Source: Pseudomonas sp. MAG733B
GTDB taxonomy: Bacteria > Pseudomonadota > Gammaproteobacteria > Pseudomonadales > Pseudomonadaceae
Length of the DNA: 64,000 nucleotides
Direction of reading: 5' to 3'
NCBI RefSeq assembly: GCF_036884845.1
Contig: NZ_CP145732.1
Location: 2,232,001-2,296,000 of the forward strand
The notes beneath the pieces were generated by a model. It did not search any database, had not been told where the DNA came from, and saw only the letters and a list, made by a program, of their open reading frames with translations. Below, piece after piece: positions 54,643 to 64,000 of this stretch (the stretch's first letter is position 1; each line of letters starts with the position of its first letter). The translations under genes were made by a program, and so were the position numbers.

Positions 54643-55188
54643 TCAGGAGAATACGTCAGCAACCCTGAAGTTCGCCGCAGCCTGATCCTTCGCCGACAGT
54701 TGCGGCGCTTCGTCCAGTTGCCAGTCGATGGCGAGGTCCGGATCATCCCAGCGGATGCTGCGTTCGGCGGCCAGGTTGTAGTAGTCGGTGGTCTTGTAGA
54801 GGGATTCGGCGAACTCACTCAGCACCACGAAACCATGGGCGAAACCTTCAGGTATCCAGAGCTGGCGACGATTCTCGGCGGACAGTCGCACAGCGACCCA
54901 TTTGCCGAAATGCGCTGAGCTGCGGCGAATGTCCACGGCAACGTCGAGTACTTCGCCGGCAGTGACCCGCACCAGTTTGCCTTGGGTGTTCTGCAGTTGG
55001 TAATGCAGACCGCGCAACACCCCTTTGCTTGAGCGCGAATGATTGTCCTGAACGAAATCAGCATCTAGCCCCGTGGCTTCCCTGAAAGCCTTTGCATTGA
55101 AACTCTCGTAAAAAAAGCCTCGTTCATCACCAAACACCTTCGGCTCGATGATCAGAACACCGGGCAAATCGGTGGTGACTACTTTCAT
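54643..55188 (-). CDS. rmlC: dTDP-4-dehydrorhamnose 3,5-epimerase
   Basis: A 181-residue cupin-fold epimerase. DERGFFYESFN, VQDNHSRSSKGVLRGLHYQ (catalytic His), IPEGFAHGFVVLSE and KTTDYYN are diagnostic. The ATG at 55188 gives MKVVTTDLPGVLIIEP. It leads the rml group, with 154 bases before rmlB, more than between the other rml genes, so rmlB may have its own promoter. Confidence 0.96.
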   Translation of the reverse strand: MKVVTTDLPGVLIIEPKVFGDERGFFYESFNAKAFREATGLDADFVQDNHSRSSKGVLRGLHYQLQNTQGKLVRVTAGEVLDVAVDIRRSSAHFGKWVAVRLSAENRRQLWIPEGFAHGFVVLSEFAESLYKTTDYYNLAAERSIRWDDPDLAIDWQLDEAPQLSAKDQAAANFRVADVFS

Positions 55189-55241
55189 GGTGTTTTTCCG
55201 GCAATGGGCAGCGACAGCCGACATTCTTGCGCAAAGTCGCA

Positions 55242-55264
55242 GTGGGAGCGAGCCCGCTCGCCAC
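55242..55264. repeat. single REP element upstream of rmlC
   Basis: GTGGGAGCGAGCCCGCTCGC and a few following bases form a short palindrome of the REP type, without a paired partner nearby. Confidence 0.7.
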
Positions 55265-55299
55265 AAAGGTCGACAAAACGCTGCTGTAACGCCCGCATA

Positions 55300-55365
55300 A
55301 ACCCACTCTTTACGCTTTCTTTATGCCTCGCCCACACCCTCGGTCTCGTTCCTTTACAGGCTCCT
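55300..55365 (+). promoter_or_regulatory. candidate KdpE-binding / kdp promoter region
   Basis: Pyrimidine-rich repeats CTTTACGCTTTCTTTATGCC and CCTTTACAGG resemble the T-rich KdpE target of the E. coli kdp promoter. They lie 50-115 bases before kdpF. The match is by eye. Confidence 0.35.
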
Positions 55366-55416
55366 TTCCGACAATGGCTGCACACGCGGCAATACGCCGT
55401 AACACGGAGAACTTCC

Positions 55417-55506
55417 ATGAGCGTTCTGGACGGGGTGTCACTGCTGTTGGCAGTGGGGCTGTTCATTTATCTGTTGGTTGCGCTGTTGCGCGCGGACCGG
55501 AACTAG
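55417..55506 (+). CDS. kdpF: potassium-transporting ATPase subunit KdpF
   Basis: A 29-residue single-helix peptide, MSVLDGVSLLLAVGLFIYLL followed by VALLRADRN. It stabilises the KdpFABC complex in the inner membrane. CGGAGA precedes the ATG. kdpA begins eight bases after the stop, whose TAG is part of the AGGAG ribosome site of kdpA. Confidence 0.93.
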   Translation: MSVLDGVSLLLAVGLFIYLLVALLRADRN

Positions 55507-55514
55507 GAGCGGCT

Positions 55515-57209
55515 ATGCACAGTTATGACTATTGGCTGATCCTCGCGTTTTTCGCGGTGGTATTGGTCCCAGCGCCGTTTCTCGGGCGCTTCTACTACAA
55601 GGTAATGGAAGGCCAACGCACCTGGCTGACGCCGATTCTCGGCCCGGTCGAGCGTGGCTGTTATCGTGTGGCCGGCGTCGATCCGCAGGCCGAACAGAGC
55701 TGGCAGAAATACACGCTGGCCTTGCTCGCGTTCAACCTCGCGGGCTTCCTGCTGTTGTTCGCGATTCTGTTGTTCCAGGATCACTTGCCGCTCAACCCGC
55801 AGAATCTGCCGGGTCAGGAGTGGACGCTGGCGTTCAACACCGCCATCAGTTTCATGACCAACACCAACTGGCAGGCCTACAGCGGCGAAGCATCGCTGAG
55901 CTACCTGAGCCAGATGGTCGGCCTCACCGTGCAGAACTTCGTCAGCGCCGCCACCGGTCTGGCGGTTTTGGTCGCGCTGTGCCGTGGCATCGGCCGCAAA
56001 TCCACCGCGTCGCTCGGCAACTTCTGGGTCGACATGACTCGCGCCACCCTCTACGGCCTGCTGCCGCTGTGCCTGCTGCTGGCGCTGTATCTGGTGTGGC
56101 AAGGCGTGCCGCAAACCTTCGCGCAATATGTGAATGCGGTGACCATGCAGGGGGTTGATCAAGTGATCCCGCTCGGCCCGGCGGCAAGCCAGATTGCGAT
56201 CAAGCAACTGGGCACCAACGGCGGTGGCTTCTTCGGTGTCAACTCGGCGCATCCGTTCGAGAACCCGACAGCGTGGAGCAACCTGTTCGAACTGTCGTCG
56301 ATCATTCTGATTCCCGTGGCGTTGGTGTTCACCTTCGGCCACTACGTGAAAGACCTGCGTCAAAGCCGCGCGATCATCGCCTGCATGCTGGCGCTGTTCC
56401 TGATTGGCGGCGCGACTTCGCTGTGGGCTGAATATCAACCGAACCCGGCCCTGAACAACGTCGCCGTCGAACAGGCTGCGCCGCTGGAAGGCAAGGAAGC
56501 ACGCTTCGGCACCACCGCCACCGTGCTGTGGTCGGTGACCACCACCGCAGCGTCCAACGGTTCGGTCAACGGCATGCACGACAGCCTTAACCCGCTGAGC
56601 GGCATGGTCGCGATGGTCAATATGATGGTCGGCGAGGTGATCTTCGGCGGCGTCGGTGCCGGGCTCTACGGCATGTTGCTCAACGTGCTGATCGCGGTAT
56701 TCCTTGCCGGCCTGATGATCGGCCGCACCCCGGAATACCTCGGCAAGAAACTGCAAGCCAAGGAAGTGCAATTGCTGGTGGTGACCTTGATGGTCATGCC
56801 GATCGGTGTGCTGGTGCTCGGCGCCATTGCCGCCAGCCTGCCCGGTCCGGTGGCCTCGGTGAGCAACCCCGGCCCTCACGGTTTCAGTCAGTTGCTCTAC
56901 GCCTACACCTCGGCCAGTGCGAACAACGGTTCCGCGTTCGGTGGCTTCGGCGCCAACACCCCGTTCCACAACCTGATGCTGGGTCTGGGCATGTTGATCG
57001 GTCGCTTCGGCTACATCCTCCCGGTTCTGGCGTTGGCCGGCAGCCTGGCGATGAAGAAAACCGCGCCGATCGGCCAGAACAGCTTCCCGACCCACGGCCC
57101 GCTGTTCGTGACCCTGTTGACCGTGACCATTTTGCTGGTGGGCGGCCTGACGTTCCTGCCGACTCTGGCTCTGGGTCCAATCGCCGAACATTTGAGCATG
57201 GGCTTCTGA
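55515..57209 (+). CDS. kdpA: potassium-transporting ATPase subunit KdpA
   Basis: A 564-residue potassium channel-like subunit with about 10 helices. The four selectivity-filter regions are recognised as [46 protein letters not shown] and [13 protein letters not shown]. The start is ATG at 55515, [10 protein letters not shown], with AGGAG just upstream. The frame is open far upstream but there overlaps kdpF. kdpB follows after ten bases. Confidence 0.98.
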   Translation: MHSYDYWLILAFFAVVLVPAPFLGRFYYKVMEGQRTWLTPILGPVERGCYRVAGVDPQAEQSWQKYTLALLAFNLAGFLLLFAILLFQDHLPLNPQNLPGQEWTLAFNTAISFMTNTNWQAYSGEASLSYLSQMVGLTVQNFVSAATGLAVLVALCRGIGRKSTASLGNFWVDMTRATLYGLLPLCLLLALYLVWQGVPQTFAQYVNAVTMQGVDQVIPLGPAASQIAIKQLGTNGGGFFGVNSAHPFENPTAWSNLFELSSIILIPVALVFTFGHYVKDLRQSRAIIACMLALFLIGGATSLWAEYQPNPALNNVAVEQAAPLEGKEARFGTTATVLWSVTTTAASNGSVNGMHDSLNPLSGMVAMVNMMVGEVIFGGVGAGLYGMLLNVLIAVFLAGLMIGRTPEYLGKKLQAKEVQLLVVTLMVMPIGVLVLGAIAASLPGPVASVSNPGPHGFSQLLYAYTSASANNGSAFGGFGANTPFHNLMLGLGMLIGRFGYILPVLALAGSLAMKKTAPIGQNSFPTHGPLFVTLLTVTILLVGGLTFLPTLALGPIAEHLSMGF

Positions 57210-57219
57210 GGACTATTTG

Positions 57220-59277
57220 ATGAATATGCCCGTAACTAAACCGGTCGCCGTGAAAGCGCCGGAGCAACCGAAAACCGCGATCTCGGCCCTTTGGCGTCCG
57301 GCGCTGGTGCAAGCCTTCGTCAAGCTCGATCCGCGGCAATTGCAGCGTGCACCGGTGATGCTGGTGGTCGAACTGACCGCCATCCTGACCACCGTGCTGT
57401 GCTTCATTCCCGACACGGCGGTGCCGACCTTCGTTGCCGCGCAAATTGCCGTGTGGCTGTGGTTCACCGTGCTGTTCGCCAACTTCGCCGAGGCCCTGGC
57501 CGAAGGTCGCGGCAAGGCCCGCGCCGACAGCCTCAAGGCTGGCAGCGAAGGTTTGAGCGCCCGTCGCAAAAGCAGCAACGGCACCTTCCAGGTGGTGCCG
57601 GCCACCAGCCTGCGCAAAGGTGATGTGGTGCGCGTCGAAGCGGGGGAGATGATCCCCGGTGACGGCGAAGTGATCGAAGGTATCGCAGCGGTCAACGAAG
57701 CAGCGATTACCGGTGAATCGGCGCCGGTGATCCGCGAATCCGGCGGCGACCGTTCGGCCGTCACCGGCAACACGCGGCTGGTCTCCGACTGGCTGCTGGT
57801 GAAGATCACCGCCAACCCTGGCGAGTCGACACTGGACCGCATGATCGCTCTGGTTGAAGGCGCCAAGCGCCAGAAAACCCCGAACGAAGTAGCGCTCGAC
57901 ATCCTGCTGATCGGCCTGACCCTGATCTTCCTGATGGTGGTGGTCACGCTGCAACCGTTCGCCCACTTCGCCAACGGCAACCTGCCGCTGGTGTTCCTGG
58001 TGGCGTTGTTGGTCACGCTGATTCCGACCACCATCGGCGGCCTGTTGTCAGCGATTGGTATCGCCGGGATGGATCGCCTGGTGCGCCTGAACGTGATCGC
58101 CAAATCCGGCCGCGCCGTGGAAGCGGCGGGGGACGTGCACGTCCTGTTGCTGGACAAGACCGGCACCATCACCTTCGGTAACCGTCGTTGCACCGCGGTC
58201 TATGCCGCGCCGGGCGTCACTGCCCGCGAACTGGCCGAAGGCGCATTGTTTGCCTCGCTCGCCGATGACACCGCTGAAGGTAAATCCATTGTCGAATACC
58301 TGCGTGGTACCCAACCGCAGCCAGAGCCATCCGCCGAATTGCTGACTGCCGTGCCGTTCAGCGCTGAGACTCGCTTGTCCGGTGTCGACTATCAGGGGCG
58401 CGTGTATCGCAAAGGCGCGGTGGATTCGTTGTTGGCCTTTGTGGGCCTCACTCGCGCCGATCTCGCCGCACCGTTGTCCCGTGAAATCGACAAGATCGCC
58501 CAGAGCGGCGGCACCCCGTTGCTGGTCTGCGTCGACAGTAAATTGCTCGGTGCGATCCATCTCAAGGACGTGGTCAAGCCCGGCATCCGCGAGCGTTTCG
58601 CCGAACTGCGCAAACTGGGGATCCGCACGGTCATGGTCACCGGCGACAACCCGCTGACCGCTGCGGCGATTGCTGCTGAAGCCGGTGTGGACGACGTGCT
58701 GGCGGAAGCCACGCCGGAGAAAAAACTGGCGCGCATCCGTCACGAGCAAAACGACGGACGCCTGGTTGCGATGTGCGGCGACGGCGCCAACGACGCCCCG
58801 GCCCTGGCCCAGGCAGACGTCGGCATGGCAATGAACGACGGTACGCAAGCGGCGCGTGAAGCGGCCAACATGGTCGACCTCGACAGCGACCCGACCAAGC
58901 TGCTGGACGTGGTGCAGATCGGCAAGGAATTGCTGGTGACTCGCGGCGCGCTGACGACGTTTTCCATCGCCAACGACGTGGCCAAGTACTTCGCGATCCT
59001 GCCGGCGCTGTTCGCCTCGATCTATCCGCAACTGGGCGTGCTCAACGTCATGCACCTGAGCAGTCCGCAGAGCGCGATTCTCTCGGCCATCGTGTTCAAC
59101 GCCCTGATTATCGTGGTGCTGATTCCGTTGGCGCTGCGCGGTGTGCGAGTGCAAGCGGCGAGCGCGGCGGCGTTGCTGCGACGCAATTTGCTGATCTACG
59201 GGCTGGGCGGGATTCTGGTGCCGTTCGTGGGGATCAAGGCGATCGACATGCTGTTGACGGCGTTGCATCTGGTTTGA
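57220..59277 (+). CDS. kdpB: potassium-transporting ATPase subunit KdpB
   Basis: A 685-residue P-type ATPase energising K+ uptake. The actuator motif is ITGESAPV, the phosphorylated Asp is in [13 protein letters not shown], and the hinge is [18 protein letters not shown]. About seven membrane helices are seen. I chose the ATG at 57220, with GAGGA about eight bases upstream. An overlapping TTG at 57217 is less likely. A REPIN separates it from kdpC, unusual in this normally compact operon. Confidence 0.98.
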   Translation: MNMPVTKPVAVKAPEQPKTAISALWRPALVQAFVKLDPRQLQRAPVMLVVELTAILTTVLCFIPDTAVPTFVAAQIAVWLWFTVLFANFAEALAEGRGKARADSLKAGSEGLSARRKSSNGTFQVVPATSLRKGDVVRVEAGEMIPGDGEVIEGIAAVNEAAITGESAPVIRESGGDRSAVTGNTRLVSDWLLVKITANPGESTLDRMIALVEGAKRQKTPNEVALDILLIGLTLIFLMVVVTLQPFAHFANGNLPLVFLVALLVTLIPTTIGGLLSAIGIAGMDRLVRLNVIAKSGRAVEAAGDVHVLLLDKTGTITFGNRRCTAVYAAPGVTARELAEGALFASLADDTAEGKSIVEYLRGTQPQPEPSAELLTAVPFSAETRLSGVDYQGRVYRKGAVDSLLAFVGLTRADLAAPLSREIDKIAQSGGTPLLVCVDSKLLGAIHLKDVVKPGIRERFAELRKLGIRTVMVTGDNPLTAAAIAAEAGVDDVLAEATPEKKLARIRHEQNDGRLVAMCGDGANDAPALAQADVGMAMNDGTQAAREAANMVDLDSDPTKLLDVVQIGKELLVTRGALTTFSIANDVAKYFAILPALFASIYPQLGVLNVMHLSSPQSAILSAIVFNALIIVVLIPLALRGVRVQAASAAALLRRNLLIYGLGGILVPFVGIKAIDMLLTALHLV

Positions 59278-59308
59278 CCTTGCATGGCGGTGTGTCAATC
59301 ACGCCGCC

Positions 59309-59397
59309 TTCGCGGGCAAGCCATGCTCCTACAGGAACAGAGTGTTCGCGCAATCTGCGAGCAACATCAAACCGTAGGAGCAAAGCTTGCTCGCGAT
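59309..59397. repeat. REPIN inside the kdp operon (kdpB-kdpC)
   Basis: TTCGCGGGCAAGCCATGCTC and an inverted TAGGAGCAAAGCTTGCTCGC flank about 45 bases. It sits in the 173-base kdpB-kdpC gap. Structured RNA here could change the relative yield of kdpC and downstream genes. Confidence 0.85.
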
Positions 59398-59450
59398 GAA
59401 TGCACCACGGTGCAACAGGTTGAGCACTTTACGAATTCGAGGATTTTGAA

Positions 59451-59996
59451 ATGTCCACAATGATACGTCCGGCCCTGAGCCTGCTGGTTCTGATGACCCT
59501 GATCACCGGTGTCGCTTATCCCCTGGTGGTCACCGGCGTGGCCCAGGTTGCCTTCCCGGATCAGGCCAATGGCAGCCTAGTGCGCGACACTGACGGCAAG
59601 GTCCGCGGTTCCTCGCTGATCGCCCAGGATTTCGTCGGCGATGCCTGGTTCCACCCACGACCATCGGCCGGTGCCTTTGCCACCGTGGCGAGCGGCGCGA
59701 GCAACCTGTCGCCAAGCAACCCGGCGCTGGCCACTCGGGTGATCGACGATGCCAACAAATTGCTGGTGCCAGGTCAGGGCCCCGTGCCGCTGGCCATGCT
59801 CACCACGTCCGGCAGCGGCCTCGATCCACACTTGCCACCGGCCGCAATTGCCTATCAACTGGCGCGTGTTGCGACGGCGCGTAACGTGCCGGTGGCGACC
59901 CTGCAAAACCTGCTGGACGCCCATATCGAGCAGCCGCTGGTGGGGCCGCCGGTGGTGAATGTGCTTGAGCTGAATCGGGCGCTGGAAAACCTTTAG
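59451..59996 (+). CDS. kdpC: potassium-transporting ATPase subunit KdpC
   Basis: A 181-residue subunit with one N-terminal helix ([20 protein letters not shown]) and a periplasmic domain with [17 protein letters not shown] and [14 protein letters not shown], typical of KdpC. It holds KdpA and KdpB together. GAGGA lies before the ATG. Repeats flank it on both sides (59309-59397 and 60002-60111). Confidence 0.97.
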   Translation: MSTMIRPALSLLVLMTLITGVAYPLVVTGVAQVAFPDQANGSLVRDTDGKVRGSSLIAQDFVGDAWFHPRPSAGAFATVASGASNLSPSNPALATRVIDDANKLLVPGQGPVPLAMLTTSGSGLDPHLPPAAIAYQLARVATARNVPVATLQNLLDAHIEQPLVGPPVVNVLELNRALENL

Positions 59997-60001
59997 TAGA
60001 C

Positions 60002-60111
60002 GATCGTTCCCACGCTCTGCGTGGGAATGCATCAACGGACGCTCCGCGTCCGCTCTGGATGGGACGCGGAGCGTCCTGGGCGGCATTCCCACGCATAGCG
60101 TGGGAACGATC
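60002..60111. repeat. long nested inverted repeat between kdpC and kdpD
   Basis: GATCGTTCCCACGCTCTGCG at the left and the inverse at the right enclose an inner palindromic pair GGACGCTCCGCGTCC / GGGACGCGGAGCGTCC. The whole could form a large cruciform or RNA hairpin. This sequence type is common between genes in pseudomonads and differs from the REPs listed above. Confidence 0.88.
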
Positions 60112-60130
60112 ATTTGAGAGAATTTAAAGC

Positions 60131-62776
60131 ATGAGCGACTCCGGCCGCGCCGACGCGCTGTTAGCAGACCTGCCCCGCGATGGCCGTGGCCGGCTCAAGG
60201 TATTTCTCGGCGCCGCGCCGGGTGTCGGCAAGACCTACGCCATGCTGCAAGCGGCTCATACCCAGTTGCGCCAAGGGGTGAAAGTCATCGCCGGCGTCGT
60301 CGAAACCCACGGCCGCGCCGAAACCGAAGCGCTGCTCAGCGGCTTGCCCCAACAAGCTTTGGTGCGCTCGGAATACCGAGGCGTCGAGCTTGAGGAAATG
60401 GACCTCGACGGCCTGCTCGTGGCCAAACCGAAACTGGTGCTGGTAGACGAACTGGCCCACACCAACGCGCCCGGCAGCCGTCACGAAAAGCGCTGGCAAG
60501 ACATTCAGGAATTGCTCGCCGCCGGCATCGACGTGTACACCACGGTCAACGTCCAGCACCTGGAAAGTCTCAACGATCAGGTGCGCGGAATTACCGGCGT
60601 GCAGGTTCGCGAAACCCTGCCGGACTGGGTGCTGCAAGAAGCCTATGAACTGCTATTGATCGACCTGCCGCCGCGTGAGCTGCTGGAGCGTCTGCGCGAT
60701 GGCAAGGTCTACGTGCCGGAGCAGGCGCGGGCGGCCATCGACGCGTTTTTTTCCCAGACCAACCTGACGGCCCTGCGCGAACTGGCGATGCAAACCGCGG
60801 CGGCCCAGGTCGATAACGATCTGGCCCAGGGCTACCGACAGTTGGGGCAGGCAGCGCCAGCCGTTCGCGGGCGTTTGCTGGTAGGTGTCGATGGCGATGC
60901 CCAGGCCGAACGCCTTGTCCGCCACGCCTGTCGCGTCGCTCAGCGTCGGCATCTGCCATGGAGCCTGGTGCACGTGGACAACGGCAGTGTGCGTGACGAG
61001 CAGTCGCGCCTGCGTTTGCAACGCGCGCAGCAATTGGCCGAACGTTTGGGTGGCGAAGTGGTGTTGCTGCGGGCCGGTGAAGTAGCGAAAACCCTGATTC
61101 AGCATGCCGCCGAGCGTCGTGCCAGCTTGGTGCTGGTGGGCCAGTCCCGACCGAGTTTGCGTCGCCGACTGTTCGGCGGCGGGCTGGCGGCGCGGCTGCT
61201 GCGCACTGCTCGCGGGCTGGAAATCAACGTCCTCGACAGCGATCACGAAGAGAATCAGCCACGCCAGCGTTCGATGCAATCGCTGGTGTGGTTCGACTAC
61301 GCCTTGGCGGTGGTGGCGACGATTCTGGCTTCCGCGCTGGCCTGGGCCGTGGCAAAAACTCTACCGCTACCCAACATCTCGCTGGTGTTCCTCGCCGCCG
61401 TATTGCTGGTGGCGGTGCGCAGCAGTCTGGGGCCGGCGCTGGTCTGTGCGGCGTTGTCGTTTCTGACCTACGACTTCCTGTTCATTCCACCGAATTTTTC
61501 CTTCAGCATCCAGCGCGAAGAAGACGTGCTGACCTTGCTGTTCTTCCTGCTGATGGCGGCCCTTACCGGTAACCTCGCGGCGCGGCAGCGGCGGCAATTG
61601 CAGGCCCTGCGCGATACCCAGGAAGAAACCACCGAACTGCTCGACCTGTCGCGCAAACTCACCGCCGCCACCGACCGCCAGGCTGTGATCAGTGCAGCGG
61701 CGCACCACCTCGAAGGCTGGAGCGATCTGCAACTGTGCCTTCTCAATCGCGATGGTCCAAGTGGCTGGAAAGTCGAAACCGGCGGCCCGCTGGAGTTCTC
61801 CGAAGCGGAACGTGCCGCCGCCGATTGGGCTTGGCAGCACGATCAACCGGCCGGCGCCGGCACCGGTACTTTGCCGTTCGGGCGTTGGTGGTGGTGGCCG
61901 CTGACCGTGGAGGATGGACCGCTGGCGCTCCTCGGCGTGTGTGCCAGGGAAGGCCAGACCTTGAGCGGTCAGCGTCGACGTTTGTTGACCGCGTTGAGTC
62001 AGCCGCTGGCCCAGGCGCTGGCCCGCGCGCAGTTGGCCGATGATCTGGAAGCGGCGCGGCTGCACGGCGAAACCGAGCAACTGCGCAGTGCCTTGCTGGC
62101 GTCGGTGTCCCACGATTTGCGCACGCCGCTGACCTCCATGCGCGGCAGCATCGACAGTCTGTTGGCCCTCGGTGAAGCGATCCCGCTGGCGGATCGTCGC
62201 GAACTGCTCGAAGGCACCCGCGATGAAGCCGAACGGCTCGATCGCTACATTCAAAACCTGCTGGACATGACCCGGCTCGGTCACGGCGCGCTGAAGCTGG
62301 CGCGAGACTGGGTATCGCCGGCGGATATTGTCGGCAGTGCGCTCAATCGCCTGCGTGCGGTACTGGCGCCGTTGCAGGTCAGCACCGAAGTACCGGCAGA
62401 ATTGCCGCTGCTGTTCGTCCACGCTGCGCTGATCGAGCAGGCGCTGATCAACGTGATGGAAAACGCCGCGCGTTTTTCGCCATCCCATGGGCGTTTGCAA
62501 CTGCGCGCGGGGGCCGATGACAGTGAGTTGTTTTTTTCGGTGAGCGATGAAGGACCGGGGATTCCGGAGTCGGAACGGTCGAAGATTTTCGACATGTTCT
62601 ACACCGCTGCGCGCGGTGATCGTGGCGGGCAGGGCACCGGGCTGGGATTGGCGATCTGTCAGGGCATGGTCGGCGCCCATGGCGGGCGGATCAGCGTCGC
62701 CGACGGCATCGAAGGGCGCGGCACCTGCATCACCTTGCACCTGCCTTTGCAGGCTCAGCCAGCCTTTGAAAATTAA
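60131..62776 (+). CDS. kdpD: sensor histidine kinase KdpD
   Basis: An 881-residue membrane kinase sensing low K+ or turgor. The N-terminal KdpD domain has a Walker A GAAPGVGKTYAML near residue 29. A Usp-like domain (about 250-370) follows, then four helices (about 395-490). A GAF-like region and the kinase core complete it: SVSHDLRTPLTSMRGSI (phosphorylated His), NVMENAARFSP and GTGLGLAICQGMVGAHGG. It would phosphorylate KdpE. The gene starts 134 bases after kdpC, across a large inverted repeat. Confidence 0.98.
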   Translation: MSDSGRADALLADLPRDGRGRLKVFLGAAPGVGKTYAMLQAAHTQLRQGVKVIAGVVETHGRAETEALLSGLPQQALVRSEYRGVELEEMDLDGLLVAKPKLVLVDELAHTNAPGSRHEKRWQDIQELLAAGIDVYTTVNVQHLESLNDQVRGITGVQVRETLPDWVLQEAYELLLIDLPPRELLERLRDGKVYVPEQARAAIDAFFSQTNLTALRELAMQTAAAQVDNDLAQGYRQLGQAAPAVRGRLLVGVDGDAQAERLVRHACRVAQRRHLPWSLVHVDNGSVRDEQSRLRLQRAQQLAERLGGEVVLLRAGEVAKTLIQHAAERRASLVLVGQSRPSLRRRLFGGGLAARLLRTARGLEINVLDSDHEENQPRQRSMQSLVWFDYALAVVATILASALAWAVAKTLPLPNISLVFLAAVLLVAVRSSLGPALVCAALSFLTYDFLFIPPNFSFSIQREEDVLTLLFFLLMAALTGNLAARQRRQLQALRDTQEETTELLDLSRKLTAATDRQAVISAAAHHLEGWSDLQLCLLNRDGPSGWKVETGGPLEFSEAERAAADWAWQHDQPAGAGTGTLPFGRWWWWPLTVEDGPLALLGVCAREGQTLSGQRRRLLTALSQPLAQALARAQLADDLEAARLHGETEQLRSALLASVSHDLRTPLTSMRGSIDSLLALGEAIPLADRRELLEGTRDEAERLDRYIQNLLDMTRLGHGALKLARDWVSPADIVGSALNRLRAVLAPLQVSTEVPAELPLLFVHAALIEQALINVMENAARFSPSHGRLQLRAGADDSELFFSVSDEGPGIPESERSKIFDMFYTAARGDRGGQGTGLGLAICQGMVGAHGGRISVADGIEGRGTCITLHLPLQAQPAFEN

Positions 62777-62844
62777 TGGCCGAAAGTGAAGCCTGATCGT
62801 GCGTGCGTTACTCTCTAGCCACCTCTTTGTGTTGACGTGAATTC

Positions 62845-63543
62845 ATGAGCCAGACCGCGACCATTTTGGTCATCGACGACGAACCGCAGATCCGCAAATT
62901 CCTGCGTATCAGCCTTGCTTCCCAAGGCTACAAAGTGCTGGAGGCCGGCACCGGCACCGAGGGGCTGGCCCAGGCTGCGTTGAACAAACCGGATTTGCTG
63001 GTGCTCGACCTCGGCTTGCCGGACATGGACGGTCAGCAAGTGCTGCGCGAGTTCCGCGAGTGGTCGACGGTGCCGGTGCTGGTGCTTTCTGTACGTGCCG
63101 GCGAAGGGCAGAAAGTCGAGGCGCTGGATGGCGGCGCCAATGACTACGTGACCAAGCCTTTCGGCATTCAGGAGTTCCTGGCGCGGATACGTGCGCTGTT
63201 GCGTCAGGCACCGATGGGCGAGGCCCAGCAAGCGGCGTTGACCTTCGGCCCGCTGACGGTGGACCTGGCCTATCGCCGGGTATTGCTCGAAGGTGTCGAA
63301 GTCGCGCTGACCCGCAAGGAATACGCAGTGCTGGCGCAGCTCGCGCGACATCCCGGGCGGGTCATCACCCAGCAACAATTGCTCAAGGACATCTGGGGAC
63401 CGACCCATACCGAAGACAGTCACTACCTGCGGATCGTGGTCGGGCACTTGCGGCAGAAACTGGCGGATGATCCGACCCAGCCGCGGTTTATCGTGACGGA
63501 GGCTGGGGTGGGGTATCGGTTGTTGAGTGAGGGCGGTTTTTAG
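62845..63543 (+). CDS. kdpE: response regulator KdpE
   Basis: A 232-residue OmpR-family regulator. The receiver domain has DDEPQIRKFL, the phospho-acceptor Asp in LVLDLGLPDMDG and the conserved lysine in DYVTKPFG. A winged-helix output domain follows from about 130 (LTRKEYAVLAQLARHPGRVI, EAGVGYRLL). It activates kdpFABC. It lies 68 bases after kdpD, and a REPIN follows. Confidence 0.97.
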   Translation: MSQTATILVIDDEPQIRKFLRISLASQGYKVLEAGTGTEGLAQAALNKPDLLVLDLGLPDMDGQQVLREFREWSTVPVLVLSVRAGEGQKVEALDGGANDYVTKPFGIQEFLARIRALLRQAPMGEAQQAALTFGPLTVDLAYRRVLLEGVEVALTRKEYAVLAQLARHPGRVITQQQLLKDIWGPTHTEDSHYLRIVVGHLRQKLADDPTQPRFIVTEAGVGYRLLSEGGF

Positions 63544-63561
63544 TTTTGTGCTGAATGATCT

Positions 63562-63663
63562 GGCCCCATCGCGGGCAAGCCTTGCTCCTACGGATTTTCG
63601 GCATTCGCACGTTTTGTGAACGACGCTAATCCGTAGGAGCAAGGCTTGCCCGCGATGGGGGCC
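63562..63663. repeat. REPIN after kdpE
   Basis: CATCGCGGGCAAGCCTTGCT and its almost perfect inverse enclose about 35 bases. It lies between convergent genes. The subtype is shared with 59309 and the right arm at 49684. Confidence 0.92.
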
Positions 63664-63682
63664 TCACATTCACCCGAGAACT

Positions 63683-64000
63683 TCAAGAATCCCGCTCATT
63701 CTCATACCGATCCATCGTATCCCGCGCAATCTCCCGCCCCAGCGCGATCAACTCCGGCGCCTTGTAAAACTCGAAAAACCGGCACACCCGCTTCGGCACG
63801 TTGATCAAAACGTCCGGCGGATACCCGGCAATCTTGTACTGCGCCAACGAAGTCTGCATCACTTCGAAACTCTGGTTGATCAAGTCCAGCAAGGACGCCG
63901 GGCCGACGTTGTCGATAATGAACGACCCGGTGGCGGACTTCGGCGCGCCTTCGCGTTCCGGGGCCGCAGCCGGTTGCTGGGCTTCCGGTGCGGCGGATTC
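63683..64000 (-). CDS. patatin-like phospholipase (RssA type), 3' end only
   Basis: The last 105 codons of a leftward gene whose start lies beyond the right edge. The C-terminal part (SLLDLINQSFEVMQTSLAQY, AGYPPDVLINVPKR, RFFEFYKAPELIALGREIA) resembles the end of RssA-type patatin proteins. Those have a GxSxG serine hydrolase core, which is not in the window here. Ahead of it is an Ala/Pro/Glu-rich linker (AAPEAQQPAAAPEREG). An internal TTG should not be taken as the start, since the frame is open to the edge. Confidence 0.8.
   Translation of the reverse strand, partial: ESAAPEAQQPAAAPEREGAPKSATGSFIIDNVGPASLLDLINQSFEVMQTSLAQYKIAGYPPDVLINVPKRVCRFFEFYKAPELIALGREIARDTMDRYENERDS

Noticed and set aside
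55503..57191. 562-codon minus-strand open frame opposite kdpA
   Set aside because: His/Gln-rich antisense product typical of shadows of GC-rich membrane genes.

Overview
The window is chromosomal DNA of a fluorescent-group Pseudomonas. The gene order ubiG-mupP-yciK / mtaD-mtnA / gyrA-serC-pheA-hisC-tyrA::aroA-cmk-rpsA-ihfB matches the region around PA3161-PA3173 of P. aeruginosa. GC content is high in the housekeeping parts and visibly lower in the surface-polysaccharide part (about 22-44 kb). REP/REPIN-type inverted repeats typical of P. fluorescens are scattered between genes. No tRNA, rRNA, CRISPR array or intact insertion sequence was seen.

Layout. 0.2-4.5 kb: a membrane GGDEF-EAL protein, a TenA-like haem-oxygenase-fold protein and a soluble diguanylate cyclase. 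4.9-9.8 kb: a leftward group (mtaD, ubiG, mupP, yciK) divergent from mtnA. 10.2-21.1 kb: the gyrA-serC-pheA-hisC-tyrA::aroA-cmk-rpsA supraoperon, ending in a strong terminator. 21.4-22.3 kb: a small lipoprotein, ihfB and a LapA-domain membrane protein.

22.4-36.2 kb is the O-antigen locus, in two divergent operons. The leftward one (wzx, wzy, asnB/wbpS-like, wbpO, wbpP, GT4) should make and polymerise a GalNAcA or GalNAcA-amide unit. The rightward one (PglC-, PglD- and PglE-like proteins, then WbpM) should make UDP-di-N-acetylbacillosamine (QuiNAc4NAc) and load it on undecaprenyl phosphate. In Pseudomonas comEA normally follows wbpM. Here a decayed comEA-SDR copy follows wbpM (36.2-36.6 kb), then a translationally coupled eight-gene cassette (37.5-44.5 kb), then an intact comEA-SDR pair. 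The cassette holds a polytopic membrane protein, WbqC, a GtrB-type glycosyltransferase, an acyltransferase, a GH43-like beta-propeller, GtrA, a zinc-ribbon methyltransferase and a WecE-like aminotransferase. It looks like an acquired glycan-decoration module for a modified dTDP-Fuc4N-type sugar. Its precursor would come from RmlA/RmlB, encoded at 52.5-54.5 kb.

45-64 kb: an SDR, a KAS II paralogue, TetR and GntR regulators, a DUF1989 protein, an ethanolamine permease with a good sigma-54 promoter, rmlCBAD, the kdpFABC-kdpDE potassium-uptake system (interrupted by two REP-type repeats), and the 3' end of a patatin-like phospholipase gene running off the right edge.

The most interesting region is 36.2-44.5 kb: the duplicated and decayed flank shows that the decoration cassette was inserted at the comEA edge of the O-antigen locus.
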